Source: Uranotaenia lowii
Lineage: Eukaryota; Arthropoda; Insecta; Diptera; Culicidae
Reading direction: 5' to 3'
Assembly: GCF_029784155.1 (NCBI RefSeq)
Contig: NC_073693.1
Coordinates: forward strand, 281,497,456-281,561,455
Length of the DNA: 64,000 nt
Below are positions 1-11,425 of the stretch, in pieces. Under the pieces are notes generated by a model. That model ran no database searches and was not told where the DNA came from. It saw only the letters and a program-made list of their open reading frames with translations. The position numbers and the translations under genes were made by a program. Every line of letters starts with the position of its first letter. Position 1 is the stretch's first letter.

Positions 1-575
1 AGTTATAAATTATTGCTATAAATCAAAGTTAAAAAAAAAACCCCTCATGCACTTCTACAACCTGCTAAAGAAATAATGAAGAACAAATTGTGAAAACGCT
101 AAGACACAAACTTAACCCTTCACTTCATGTTTTTTTTTATTTTTCCTTAGAAATCATTTTTTAACAATTGGTAATGATAAGAACATCATTTCTATACATT
201 ATTTGTAGCAAAATTCATACTTCATGAAACTAAGGATAAAATAATGTTTCATAGAATGCTGAGCAAACCATCATCACATAATCTGTATCATAGAACTTTG
301 AAATATTCACAGATTTTGCAGAATTTTTGAATTTTGGATGGATTTCAAAAATTATAATTTTTTTGGCCCATAAAATGTATATTGATTTTTGAAAAATATG
401 ATAAGATAGATGATGTAAACTGATTTTTCCCAACTTAAATGTTTGAAAGACTACATTTCTTCTGAATTTTCAATGCAAATAACGAAAATAGCATCAAAAA
501 TACCATCATAGTATTTTTGAGTAAAATCACAGAAAGTCAGATTTCTATTCTCAAAACCTACAAATTAAATTTCGG
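1..575. other. AT-rich stretch, no gene seen
   Basis: Long A and T runs with stops in all frames. A 67-codon minus-strand frame at 230-433 has no recognisable domain or biased codon use. Nothing else is supported here. Confidence 0.6.
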
Positions 576-579
576 AAAG

Positions 580-2930
580 CCTTAGTTGAAAATGCAGCTT
601 AAATTGGAAGGCAAATTTAGAGAAAATGCTGATCAAATCGATTAAAATTTTAAGCGACTTGAAAGAACATCCTGAACAAATCGATAAAAATTCAAATGAC
701 TTCAGAGAACAGCTTGAATTTGAAAGGCAAGTTGAGAGGATAGCTTGAACAAATCTATAAAAATTCAAGCCAGTTGAGAGATCAGCTTTAAATTGAAAGG
801 CGAGTTGACAGGACAGCCTGAAAAAATCGACAAAAAATTCAAGCGAGTTGAGAAGACAGCCTGAACAAATCGATAAAAATTCAAGCAAGTTAAGAGGACA
901 GCCTGAACAAAGCAATGAAAACTTTAAGCGAGTTGAGAGAACAGCCTAAACTACGACAGAGAATATGAATGAGAGGACAGCTTGAATTTAAAAGGCGAGT
1001 TGAGAGGACAGCCTGAACAATCCGATTGAATTTTCAAGCGAATTTGGAGGACAGCTTTGAATTTGAAAGGCGAGTTGAGAGGACAACCTGAACAATTCAA
1101 TTAAAATTCAAACGAGTTGAGCAAGTTGAGAGGACAGCCTAAAAAAATTGATAACAATTTCAAGCGAGTTGAGAGGACAGCCTAAACAAGTCGATAAATA
1201 TTTAAGCGAGTTGGGAGGACAGCTTGATTTTGAAAAGCGAGTTGAGAGGAAAGGCTTTACATATCGATAAAAAAAATCAAGCGAGTTGAGGGGACAGTTT
1301 GAAATAAAAAGGCGAGTTGAGAGGAATGCTTAAATTTGAAATGCGATTTGAGAGGACAGCCTGAACAAATTCATTTAGACTATAAGCAATATGAAATGAC
1401 AGCTTGAAATTGAAAGGCAAGTGGAGAAGACAGTCTGATCAAATCGAAAAAAATTTCAAGCGAGTTGAGAGAACAGCCAGAACAAATCGATGAAAATTTA
1501 TGCGAATTGAGAGGACAGTCTGAACAAAGAAATGAAAATTAACTTTAAGCAAGTGGACAGAACAGCCTAAAAATTTAAAGCAAATTGAGAGGACAGCCTG
1601 AATAAAGCAATGAAAATATCAAGCTAGTTAAGAGGACAGTCTAGCATTGAAAGGCGAGTTGTGAGAACAGTCTGAAGAAATCGATAAAAATTCAAGCGAG
1701 TTAAGACGACAGCTTGATTTTGAAAGGTTAGTTGAGAGAACAGCCTGAAAAAATCGACAAAAATTCAAGCAAGTAGAGAGGACAGTCTGAACAAAGCAAT
1801 GGAAATTTCAAGCAAGTTGATAGGACAGCCTGATATTGAAAGGCGAGTTGAGAGGACAGCCTGAACAAATCGATTGAAAATTCAAGCGAGTTGGAAGGCC
1901 AGTCTGAACAATGCAATAAAATCTTCAAGTTAGTTGAAAGAACAGCTTGAAGTAGGAAGGCAAGTTGAGGGGACAGCCTGAACAAATCGATAAAAATTCA
2001 GACGAGTTGAGAGGACAGCCTGAACAATGCAGTGAAATCTTCAAGTAAGTTGAGAGAACAGCCTGAGAGAGGAAGGCGAATTGAGAGGACAGCCTGAACA
2101 ATGCAATAAAATCTTCAAGAAAGCTAAGAGAACAGCCTGAAATAGGAAGGCGAGTTGAGAGGACAGTCTGTACAAATCGATACAAAAATCAAGCGAGTTG
2201 AGAGGACAGTCTGAACAAAGCAGTAAAACTTTCAAGCAAGTTGAGAAGACAGTCTGAAATTGAAGGCAAGTTGAGAGGACAGTCTGAACAAATCGATAGA
2301 AATTTAGACGAGTTGAGAGGACAGCTTGAATTTGAAAGGCGAGTTGAGAAGACAGCCTGAACAAATTTATAAAATTTCAAGCGAGTCGAGAGATCATCTT
2401 GAAATTGAAAGGCAAGTTGAGAGGACAGCCTGAAAAAAATCGATAAAAAATTCAGGCAAGTTGAGAGATCAACCTGAACAAATCGATTAAAATTTCAATA
2501 GAATTTAGAGGATAGCTTGAAAATGAATTGCGAGTTGAGAGGACAACCTAAAAAAAGCATTTAAACTTTCAAGTGAGTTGAGAGGACAGTTTGAAATTGA
2601 AAGGCGAGTAGAGAGGACAGCCTGTACAAAGCGATAAAAAAATCAAGCGAGTTGAACAACAGCCTGAAGAAAGCAATAAAACTTTCAAGCAAGTTAAGAG
2701 GGCAGTATAGTATTGAAGGCGAGTTGAGAGGACAGCCTGAACAAATCGATAAAAATCAAGCGAGTCGAACGGTCCTGCCTGAAAAAATTAATAAAAATTC
2801 AAACGAGTTGATAGGACAGCCTGAACAAATCGATAGAAATTTAAAACAAATTGAGAGCTTGAAGGATAGCTAGAAATTTGGCATGTTGAAAAGACAATTT
2901 AAGTATTTCATCTCATTTAAAACTAAGCAA
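580..2930. repeat. Degenerate tandem array, two alternating unit types
   Basis: About 2.3 kb of diverged units. The longer unit (about 42 bp) carries the words GAGAGGACAGCCTGAACAAA and CGATAAAAATTCAAGCGAG. The shorter unit (about 33 bp) carries TTGAAATTGAAAGGCGAGTT. They often alternate, giving a composite period of about 75 bp, but order and length drift. All units lie in one orientation. Open frames of 60-116 codons on both strands in this interval are repeat artefacts. Divergence between units suggests an old array that is not being homogenised. Confidence 0.85.
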
Positions 2931-4009
2931 GTTGGAGAGACAGTTTGAGATTAAAACGAATTTTAAAACGTATCAAAAATATTTAGGGCTTCAGAATCAT
3001 ACGTTTTTTTTTATTTCATGTGATTTAAAAAAACAAAAAAAGCAATAAAGCGGATTTGGAGATCAGCTTGAGAAAGGAGTATAGAAAAACACTTGGCAAG
3101 TCTTTAAGGCAAAATAAATGCTTAAAAATATAAAACAATTTCAGAAATTCAGAAAACTGAGATCTTTGCTAAATATTTGGGCCTCAACGAATGAAGATAA
3201 TGAAAACGCATGAAAATTAGTTACAGTTAAAGTTTGTTTTTAATAAACGCATAGTATATCAATCCATGATTGCTCTCAGGCTTAACATTTCAATAATTGC
3301 AATGGAAAATGTATCATTTCATAATCGCATATCTTGAAACTTGAAAACTCAGCGAGCAAGCAAGCATTAAAATTCATACCATGGATATCGGCCATATCGT
3401 TTGCTCCAAACATGGCCACTGGAATCGAAAACGTCACAGCTTTGATCAAATAGTAGGAAAACGACAACGAAAAAAAAAATAACCCCAAACCCAATTCTGC
3501 TTTATTATATGATATCTTATCCTCCCGCCCGGTCGCCAATCTTGGCCATTATTGATACCACCCTTTTTGAATCCGAAAAGACTTGGGTTGGATTGGAGAA
3601 CTTCCACAGGCAAAGAGTAAAGGGATGTGATCGAGAAACAAAAGGAAGGTGAGGCAAAGTAACATAAGCATGAAACATAATACCAGACACCATGCAGAGG
3701 TAGGTAGCTCTCTGGCCCGCAAAATCAGCAAACGTCACAAAAAGTGACAATAACAAACAACGTAGAATGCTGATCTTGTGAACCGTTTCCACTGGTCACA
3801 GGCAAACAGCTACAAACCTTATGGCAAAAGCAGAAAATTTGCTGCGCTCATAGATGAATCCAATGTTCATTAATATTAAATACATATACAAACTTAAGTG
3901 CAGTCAAGCAGAAAAAATTGACGTGATCCAATATTGAAACTTGGAAATTGAATTAAACTTCGATAAGCAGAAAACGCATTTTTTTTTTAGGTAACCCCTA
4001 TCTTAGTCG
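2931..4009. other. Non-repetitive stretch, no gene recognised
   Basis: A somewhat GC-richer block at 3340-3830 contains overlapping minus-strand frames (85 codons at 3282-3539, 91 codons at 3517-3792). Neither has a domain I recognise or convincing splice signals. A small exon or conserved non-coding block cannot be excluded. Confidence 0.4.
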
Positions 4010-4017
4010 TAGTATGT

Positions 4018-4676
4018 TTGCTAGCCTTCGAACCTCAGAATAATCGCTTTTGTCGCAACATGTCCTGGCCAGCGTATCCGACCAACCTTCACCAGCTTCT
4101 GGATACTGGGTTCGCCGTAGAGTCGCGCAAGCTCTTGGGTGATCCTTCGCCTCCACACTCCGTTTTCACACTCCGCCGCCAAAGATGGTTCCTATCACTC
4201 GTCGCTCGAATACTCCGAGTGTACACAGATCCTTCTTGAGCATTATCCATGTCTCGTGCCCGTAGAGAACAACCGGTCTACTGAGCGTCATGTGCGAGAA
4301 CTAAGTCTTCTCGACTGGAGTTGCTCGTGGGGTCCATAGAAAGCATTACTTCCGCTGATTATTCGCCGCCGGATCTCACGGCTAGTGTCATTGTCTGCGG
4401 TCACCAGTGAGACGAGATAGACAAAGTCTTCGACTATCTTCAGCCCGTCACCGTCGATCTTGACCTTGTTATTTCTGGACAAGCGCTCGGTCGGTCTCGG
4501 ATCCGCAGACCAGCATATACTTCGTTTTTGACATATTAATCATTAACCGAATCCTTACTGCTTCACGTTTCAGTTTACGGTAGATCTCCTCTACCGCCGC
4601 AGACCTACCTGCCGACTATATCAATATCATCGGCAAAGCAGATAAGTTGACTGTATCTGTGAAAATCGTGCCCCCC
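4018..4676 (-). pseudogene. LINE reverse transcriptase, C-terminal half with FADD box
   Basis: The minus strand reads HRYSQLICFADDIDIVGR at 4605-4665, the catalytic Asp pair of the transcriptase. Next come MINMSKTKYMLV and the 64-codon frame at 4288-4482 (KVKIDGDGLKIVEDFVYLVS), then VVLYGHETWIMLKKDLCTLG. It matches the plus-strand copy at 6084-6400 in inverted orientation. It is truncated near 4030 before the end of the protein. Confidence 0.85.
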
Positions 4677-6019
4677 CAGACAACCATTTGGTGGGTATTT
4701 CGAATTTGCAACCCAAATATACATGCAAATATACCTGTAAACATATCGTATATAATGTAGCAAAACCAGTATATACGTATCTTTTTGGAGGCCATATAGG
4801 TACATTAGCAAACATATATTTGATTTGGATTGTATTAAATTACGATTTGCATGACTTGTCATGTGCATCATTTACGACTACCCTGATTCTTTTTGGAATA
4901 TACTATGACAATTTACATTATCATATAGATGATTGAGGTTGTAATATACGACATTTTTCGTAACAATATGGAAAGTTTGACGACTTATTTGGTCGTCTTT
5001 TGCGACTTGAGTGCAGGGCTCTCATTTTCCGTCAGTTGAATAAAAATAAGATTATTATTTTTTCTTTATACTTTAAACCAATCAGTTTATTCATCCATAA
5101 AAATAATAAAAATGAGATTATTTCAAAGAAATGCATTTTTTGCTGTCAAATTCAAGTTTATATCGTACAAGTTTATTATTTGCCAGATTGCTGATTTTAT
5201 TGTTAGTACCTGGACTTGATCCCCTGACCATACGATCTGCAGCTCATGATGGTTCCTCGAAGCTATCTGGGATATATAAATTCAAGGGGATTTGCTTCAA
5301 AGGCATAAAACCAAAAACAAATCGTATATTTCTATAACTTAAATCTTTTAAATCGTAGAACACGTCATCGATGATCTAAAAATAGACCAACATTTTGAAG
5401 CCACCTTTAATTCGATTCCAATCATCGATGTCCCATTATCATAAACGATTTTATTGAACTTTTTTGTATTCTTTTACGATTGCCAGCAAATACGTTTTAC
5501 GAAAATCAGACATGCGAATTAATTTGCAAAGGTATACGATTGCATGCACATTATTATGAATCAATGCAGTTATATACGTTTTTTATTTCGAATTATTTTA
5601 TGCATAGCACGACAAAATCTCTCAGTCAGGGCTGATCACCGTATATCGGTCGTTTCACGGTTTTTTTGCGAATGGTCGTACACAAAGGTCGAGTTCATAT
5701 GTACATAAATACGAGTCTCTTTTCTTGTCGTAATAAAATCATGCAATGCTTTTAAATACGATAAAGAATATGCATGAACCGCACATTGTAGGTGCAGATA
5801 TACGAAAATGAGTATGAATAACATTCTATACGATGTAATCTGTAAAAGAAAATACGACTTCTGGTTGTCTGGGCAGACAACCAGAAGTCGTATTTTCTTT
5901 TACATACGATAAAGAATATGCATGAACCGCACATTGTAGGTGCAGATATACGAAAATGAGTATGAATAACATTCTATACGATGTAATCTGTAAAAGAAAA
6001 TACGACTTCTGGTTGTCTG
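4677..6019. mobile_element. Non-autonomous TIR element with a duplicated right end
   Basis: It starts with CAGACAACCA (4677-4686) and ends with the inverted TGGTTGTCTG (6010-6019), splitting the LINE transcriptase between motif B (right side) and FADDIDIV (left side). No transposase reading frame is visible. The right-terminal 116 bp is present twice (5756-5871 and 5904-6019). Between the copies lie 2 bp and a 30-bp inverted copy of the end. The short words ATACG and CGTAT recur through the element. No clear target duplication could be identified. The superfamily is not assigned. Confidence 0.7.
5842..5903. repeat. Perfect 30-bp inverted repeat with a 2-bp centre
   Basis: The arms read GTAAAAGAAAATACGACTTC and onward to TTGTCTG, followed by GG and the exact reverse complement. 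It is two transposon ends joined head to head inside the element at 4677-6019. Confidence 0.9.
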
Positions 6020-6065
6020 GACCGCATTTCATGTTCAGCGCCACGTTGAACATCATGTAGGATAG

Positions 6066-6083
6066 ACCATCATCTTGTCGAAG
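6066..6083. repeat. Target-site duplication, left copy
   Basis: ACCATCATCTTGTCGAAG, matched at 6560-6577 with two differences. It is part of motif B of the host LINE, so the duplicated codons (LRQGDG/LRQDDG) flank the inserted LINE. Confidence 0.85.
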
Positions 6084-6559
6084 TGTAACCTGTATATGAC
6101 GCTCATTAGACCGGTTGTTCTCTACGGGCACGAGACATGGATATTGCTCGAGGAGGACCTGCGTACACTCGGAGTATTCGAGCGACGAGTGTTAAGAACC
6201 ATCTTTGGCGGCGTACAGGAGAACGGAGTGTGGAGGCGAAGGATGAACCACGAGCTCGCGCGACTCTACGGCGAACCCAGTATCCAGAAGGTGGTGAAGG
6301 CTGGCCGGATACGCTGGGCAGGACATGTTGCGAGAATGCCGGACGACTGTCCTGCAAAACAGGTGTTCGCTATGAATCCGGTAGGAACAAGACGAGCGGG
6401 GACGCAACGAGCAAGGTGGTAAGACCAAGTGGAGCGTGATCTGGCGAACGTGGGGTGCCCGAGAAATTGGAGAACGGTTGCCATGGACCGAGTGAATTTT
6501 AGGAATTATGTTCGTCAAGTTATGTCGTGAGACGGAATACTATGTAAATAAAATAAATA
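6084..6559 (+). mobile_element. 5'-truncated LINE copy inserted in the minus-strand LINE
   Basis: Plus-strand translation gives the C-terminal end of the same LINE family: MTLIRPVVLYGHETWILL, FERRVLRTIFGG, WRRRMNHELARLYGEPSI and GRIRWAGHVARMP. A terminator and an A-rich tail (TAAATAAAATAAATA) follow at 6544-6559. It is flanked by an 18-bp direct duplication with two mismatches (6066-6083 and 6560-6577), the expected target-site duplication. The host LINE reads through from one flank to the other. The reading frame is nearly intact, so this copy is probably younger than its host. Confidence 0.88.
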
Positions 6560-6577
6560 ACCATCGCCTTGTCGAAG
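6560..6577. repeat. Target-site duplication, right copy
   Basis: ACCATCGCCTTGTCGAAG, partner of 6066-6083. It directly follows the A-rich tail of the inserted plus-strand LINE. Confidence 0.85.
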
Positions 6578-7087
6578 CCCCCAGCCCTGCGTTCCATCCA
6601 TCGTCGCCTTGATCAGTCTGATCAACTTCCCGGAAAAGCCGTTCTCGTCCATGATTTTAATAAGGGTCGATCGTGTCGTATGCGGCTTTGAAGTCGATGA
6701 ACAGGTGGTGCGTAGGGTCTTGGTGTTTACGGCATTTTTGGAAGACATGCCGTAATGAGAAGATCTGGTCCGTCGTTGACCGTCCCTCCATGAAGGCCGG
6801 CTTCCCACGAATCTGTTTGCTTGTGGCATGAGGTGGCGGAGAAGGATTCGGGACAGCACTTTGTAGGCGGCATTTAGGACAGTGATTGCTCAGTAGTTCT
6901 CACAGTAACATTTGGCACCCTTCTTGTAGATGAGGCATATTACTCCCTCCTTCCACTCCTCCGGTAGCTGTTCTATGTCCCAGATCCGCACTATCAACAG
7001 GTGTAGGCAATCGGCCAACTTGTCCGGGCCCATTTTGATGAGTTCAGCTGCGATGCTAACCTTCCCTGCCGATTTGTTACTATTCAT
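6578..7087 (-). pseudogene. LINE reverse transcriptase, N-terminal half (fingers and motif A)
   Basis: The frame at 6890-7087 begins MNSNKSAGKVSIAAELIKMG and contains LPEEWKEGVICLIYKKG, the conserved fingers region. A frame change follows (VLSRILLRHLMP, then FVGSRPSW at about 6800-6859), and then FIDFKAAYDT at 6673-6701, where the first Asp of the catalytic triad is retained. Then comes IKIMDENGFSGKLIRLIKAT. The sequence stops at motif B (GLRQGDG) exactly where the inserted plus-strand LINE begins. Confidence 0.85.
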
Positions 7088-7224
7088 CAGACGAATGGCT
7101 TCCTTACTTCACTCATCGTTGGGAGTGGCTCCTCTTCGTCGTTGGCTACGCCGGCAATGTACCTTCCCCCACCGTCTTGATCTCCTGCATGTGCGCCGTT
7201 CAGGTGTTCATCGAAGTGCTGCTT

Positions 7225-7566
7225 TCACCTTTTTATCACCTCACGATTGTCCGTCAGGATGCCCCCGTCCTTATCTTGGCACATTTCGGCTTGAGGCACA
7301 AAGTCTTTGCGGGATGCGTTGAGTTTCTGATAGAAATTTTGTGTTTCTTGGGAACGATGCAGCTGCTCCAGCTCCTTGAGCTTCTCCTCCTCCAGGTGAT
7401 GTTTTTTCTCCTGGAAAATTCGGATTCGCTGCCTCTTCCGCTGTCGGTGATTTTCCACATTTCGACGGGTGCTTTCTTGCACTATTGCCGCCTTCGCGTC
7501 ATTCTCTTCGTCCATCGCCCTCCTACACTCCTCGTCGAACCAGACGTTCCGTCGAATTCGCTCCAC
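7225..7566 (-). pseudogene. LINE linker between endonuclease and reverse transcriptase
   Basis: A 113-codon minus-strand frame rich in Arg, Lys and Glu. It starts MERIRRNVWFDEECRRAMDE and carries KDKDGGILTD-like residues near the end (seen as QDKDGGILTD). The pattern WFDEEC followed by a basic helix and then NDREV is usual between the endonuclease and transcriptase of RTE-like and related LINEs. It is the longest intact piece of the element and reads in order with its neighbours. No independent function is implied. Confidence 0.75.
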
Positions 7567-7599
7567 ATAACCGATGACGTTTTCCGCAGCACTGTTGAT

Positions 7600-8195
7600 A
7601 GCTGTCTTGATGGTATCCGAACAGTCCTCGAGATGGGTTTCGTCAAGCTAACCATCTGCCGACAGCGCTGCTTCGAGCGATTGCGCGTAATCTGCCGCGA
7701 CCTCAGGTTTCTTTCAGTCGTGCGATATTTAACCGAGGCGGGCGTCGGTTTCGTATGTTGTTCACTACGGAGAGTTTTGGGCGCATCTTCACCATCACCA
7801 AATAATGGAATGACTCGATGTTAGCGCCTCGAGGGGATCTGACGTCGATAATGTTCGAAAAGTGCCGGCTGTCTATCAAAACGTGGTCGATCTGTGATTG
7901 CGTTTGGTACGGTGATCTCCAGGTGTACTTGTGCTGGCAAAAAGGTACTTCGTGCGGTCATTTGTTTGAAGGCGGCAAAATCTATTAGTCTGAGGCCGTT
8001 TTCGTTGGTCAGCTAGTGCGTTCTAAACCTACCAATTGTCGGTTTGAATTCCTCCTCCAGGCCGATCTGAACGTTAAAATCCCCGATGACGATCTTGATA
8101 TCATGTTTTGGGCAGCGGTCTTACTCACGTTCCAGCTGCGCTTAGAATTCGTCTTTGTCGTAATCGATACTTCCGAGGTCTGACCATGTTGATCA
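7600..8195 (-). pseudogene. LINE AP-endonuclease domain fragment
   Basis: Minus-strand translation in changing frames gives KHDIKIVIGDFNVQIG (about 8060-8110), NENGLRLIDFAAF (about 7975-8010) and HKYTWRSP followed by QIDHVLIDSRHFSNIIDV (about 7840-7925). The GDFN block and the DHVLI block are hallmarks of the exonuclease-endonuclease-phosphatase fold that nicks target DNA in LINEs. The SDH end motif expected after RGAN is degraded to ES followed by a broken frame. In-frame stops upstream of GDFN show it is not functional. Confidence 0.8.
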
Positions 8196-8450
8196 TGCTG
8201 ATGTTGAAGAACTTGTCAACACGAGGAGTATTCTGAAGGTCCACTTCACAATGTAACGTTGGATCCTTTTGATCCAACATGAGGAGTGTTTTGAAGGTTC
8301 ACTTCACAAATTCACGATGGATCAAAGGGACCAAAATATAGATAGCTCATTAGGTTCATTTCACGAATTAACGTTAAGTAAGGAGTACCAACATAATTTA
8401 CATAGGCTTGTGATGACCAACACCAAAAGTTTCTGATTGTTTCTTTGATA
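8196..8450. repeat. Short imperfect duplication
   Basis: A block with ACGAGGAGTATTCTGAAGGT and CCACTTCACAA near 8221-8255 recurs at 8280-8315 as ATGAGGAGTGTTTTGAAGGT and TCACTTCACAA, separated by GGATCCTTTTGATCC. No gene is seen. Confidence 0.5.
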
Positions 8451-8454
8451 CCGT

Positions 8455-9695
8455 GTTTTCCAGTCCAGTTTTCCAGTCGAGATAAGAGTTTCGACAGAAA
8501 TTTGATTGCGATGAGACTTCCAATCAAAAGCTTGAGATTCTAGTCGAGATGGGAGTTCCGACTGAAGTTTCAGTCGATGGAAGTTTCAATCAAAGACTTG
8601 AATTTTCCTGTCGAGATGAGAGTTCCGACTGAAGTTTGATTGCGATGAGACTTCCAATCAAAATCTTGAGTTCCCAGTCGAGATGAGAATTCCGACTGAA
8701 GTTTGATTACGATAGGAGTTCCAATCAAAGCTTGAGATTACAGTCATGATAGAAATTCCGACTGAAGTTTAATTGCGATGAGAGTTCCAATCAAAGGCTT
8801 GAGTTTCCAGTCGTGATGGGAGTTCCGACCTAAGTTTGATTGCGATGGGAGCTCCAATCAAAAGTTTAAGTTTCCAGTCGTGATGGAAGTTTCGACTGAA
8901 GTTTGATTGCAATGGGAGTTCCGATCGTAGGCTCGAATTTTCCAGTCCAGATGAGAGTTCTAACACAAGTTTTATTGCGATGAGACTTCCAATCAAAAGC
9001 TTGAGGTTCTAGTCGTGATTAGAGTTCCGACTGAAGTTTGATTGCGATGGGAGTTCCAATCAAAGGCTCGAGTTTTCCAGTCGAGATGAGAGTTCCGACC
9101 GAAGTTTGATTGTGATGGGAGTTCCAATCAAAGCTTGAGATTCCAGTCGTGATGAATCTTCCGATTGAAGTTTGATTGCGATGAGAGTTCCAATCAAAGG
9201 CTTGAGTTTCCAATCGTGATGGGAGTTCCGACATAAGTTTGATTGCTATGGGAGTTCCAATCATAGGCTCGAATTTTCCAGTCCAAATGAGAGTTCCAAC
9301 TGAAGTTATATTGCGATGAGAATTCCAATCAAAAGCATGAAATTCTAGTCGGGAAGAGAGCTCCAACTGAAATTTGATTGCGATGAGACTTCCAATCAAA
9401 GCTTGAGATTCTAGTCATGATTGCAGATCCGGCTGAAGTTTGATTGCGATGGGAGTTCCAACCCAAGACTCGAGTTCTCCAGTCGAGATGAGAGTCCCAA
9501 CCGAAGTTTGACTAAGATGGGAGCTCCAATCAAAGCTTGAGATTCCAGTCATGATAGAAATTTCGACTGAAGTTTGATTGCGATGAAAGTTCCAATCAAA
9601 TGCTCGAGTTCCCAGTCGAGATGGGAGTTCCGACTGAAGTTTAATTGCGATGGGATTTCAATCAAAGGCTCGAGTTTTCAATTGATTATGACGCA
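8455..9695. repeat. 67-bp tandem satellite, about 18 units
   Basis: Units contain CCAGTCGAGATGAGAGTTCC, GACTGAAGTTTGATTGCGAT and GAGTTCCAATCAAAGGCT. The spacing measured between 8611 and 8678 is 67 bp. All copies share one orientation and differ by scattered substitutions. Since 67 is not a multiple of three, the minus-strand repeat peptides (such as MIGSLIAIK) switch frame from unit to unit and are not proteins. Confidence 0.9.
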
Positions 9696-10866
9696 GTATC
9701 TGTTTTTAGACACTATTCACAGTTGTAAAAATCTAAATTTATCATCCATATGTAAGAATCCCTCAAAAAGCAAGCTTTGAAACGAGATCCATCCACCAGA
9801 AAAAAAAATTAGACGGAAGGTTTATATCTGATTTATCTTTGAAACATGAGATCCAACAAAAAAAAGTAGAGGTTTATATCTGAGTAATTGTTGAGACGAG
9901 AGGTCCAACAAGAAAGGTGAGACGGATGGTCCTTATCTGAATAATCGTTGAGGTGGGAGGTTCCACTGAGAAGGATGAGCGTTCAGCTGATGTGGTTCAA
10001 AGATAAGTTGTGAGAAATCACCTAAAAAACCAAGTTTAGATTGAAATCCAATTCAAGCTTGATAACAATGAAGTATTCAGTTATGGTTTGATTTCGTTAC
10101 TGAGGAATTGAATTGGAATCCAACTCAAGCTTTATTGCTTCATCGCATATTCAGTTAAAGTGTAAATTCGTTCAAGAAAGTTCGATTCGTCCCAGTTCTT
10201 GTAGATGATCCAATTGATAACGATCGAGAGGGATAAAAAAATTATTAAAAACCCTATTCTTGCCCTAAAGTATACTTTAACGAGATGTCATAAAGTGCTT
10301 ATAGCAATTTAACAAACGCAGAAAGAACGAACTGAAAAATAGCATGTTGCTCCCCAAGCTCCAGATTCATCGAGAATGGTTCGATGGATAAAAGCAATTC
10401 TTTTTATCATCACGTGTGGGCTCGTCGAAGTGAGTTATTGATAGTCTGATACTGATGATACTGAGCTGTCTTTCGAAAGTTAATGAAACCGTTAAAAATG
10501 AGAAACGGAACGCTTGAATGTTCTTTCTGTATGTAGAAAACCGTAGGTCAAAAAAAATTATTGACAGAAATAGGCGCAAAAATAAAAAATTAAACGACGC
10601 TCACAAGAAATTCGGAGAAAAGATTTCCAGTGTGCATATTTTCGGTGAGAACTTCTCACTGAGAAGTTTTGCATCAAAATTAATTTTTTTCTGTCTTTAG
10701 CATTTTTATGTATGGGGGAGATGTGTTGCCGATGATTGCGAACGCGAGACACTCTCGGCCGACAGGTTGATAATCTCTCTTCATCGTCCTTACTAAACGC
10801 GCACACATGACGGCTGGGCTGTCGTGCTAATGATGAGTTAATGATATTTGGCGAGATAAGTCGCTT
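9696..10866. other. No gene seen
   Basis: AT-rich sequence. Short degenerate repeats (AGGTTTATATCTGA, GAGATCCAACA) occur at 9780-9960. A 106-codon minus-strand frame at 10558-10878 shows no recognisable domain. Confidence 0.5.
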
Positions 10867-11425
10867 CCCAAGTAACACAGATTATGCCAACTAGCATTAG
10901 GAAGTTTTATCATGGTTTAATTATGGCATTTTTTTGTGCAGCTCGTTTTATGGCGGTTTTATTATGGTCATGCAGAATGCTTATAATTTTTTTTCGACCA
11001 TATGTTTTCAGATGGTTTTGAAAACGCTAATAAAACTTTTATTAAACATGCTGTTTTAGTTATTTTGAAAGAGTTTTGAATGCTTTTTTTAAACTATAAT
11101 AAAACACAAACCTAGAAGTTTGCTCCTAGCTTTCTTTTGCATGTTCTATAATAGCACTCAGTGCATGATTATTAAACCGCCATAAAACTTAGTGACAGTT
11201 CTCGATCAAGATGTCAAAACAGGACACGCTCAGATTAGATAGCACATATTTGAATTGGAACTCCCATTTTTACACATTTTTAGTAAGTTATGCGTGTTGG
11301 TTTTGAGTTAAAATTAAAAAAATACATCTTTGAAAACTTGAAATCACCGAAAGTGGTATGAATATCTTTACAATATGAGTATTGAGTGAAAGGGCCCAAA
11401 TAGTAGGAAAAAAAATTGTTGCTTG

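Larger units (their letters stand above)
4018..8195 (-). mobile_element. Decayed non-LTR retrotransposon (LINE), minus strand, interrupted twice
   Basis: Read on the minus strand from about 8195 down to 4018, fragments line up in LINE order. The first is an AP-endonuclease part (GDFNVQIG at about 8060-8084; GLRLIDFAA near 7990; QIDHVLIDSRHF near 7870). Next come a charged linker (7225-7566), the reverse transcriptase N-terminus (6890-7087, with QLPEEWKEGVICLIYKKG), motif A (FIDFKAAYDT, 6673-6701), motif B (RQGDG, then GLSYMMFNVAL), the catalytic FADDIDIV (4612-4640) and the C-terminal region (4018-4482). Frameshifts and stops occur throughout. The 5' end and the last part of the 3' end are missing. 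Two other elements sit inside the transcriptase domain (4677-6019 and 6084-6559). The endonuclease and linker style resembles RTE/BovB-like elements; the clade call is by memory of the family. Confidence 0.88.

Noticed and set aside
580..2930. Small proteins predicted on both strands in the array
   Set aside because: Frames follow the tandem unit, overlap one another and have no homology I recognise.
4677..6019. Captured host gene inside the TIR element
   Set aside because: Only short frames with stops throughout; no domain recognised.
7177..7824. 215-codon plus-strand frame
   Set aside because: Antisense shadow of the LINE linker and endonuclease on the minus strand.
8769..9399. Minus-strand frames with MIGSLIAIK and HRNQTS repeats
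   Set aside because: Artefacts of the 67-bp satellite; the repeat is not a multiple of three so the peptide changes frame each unit.
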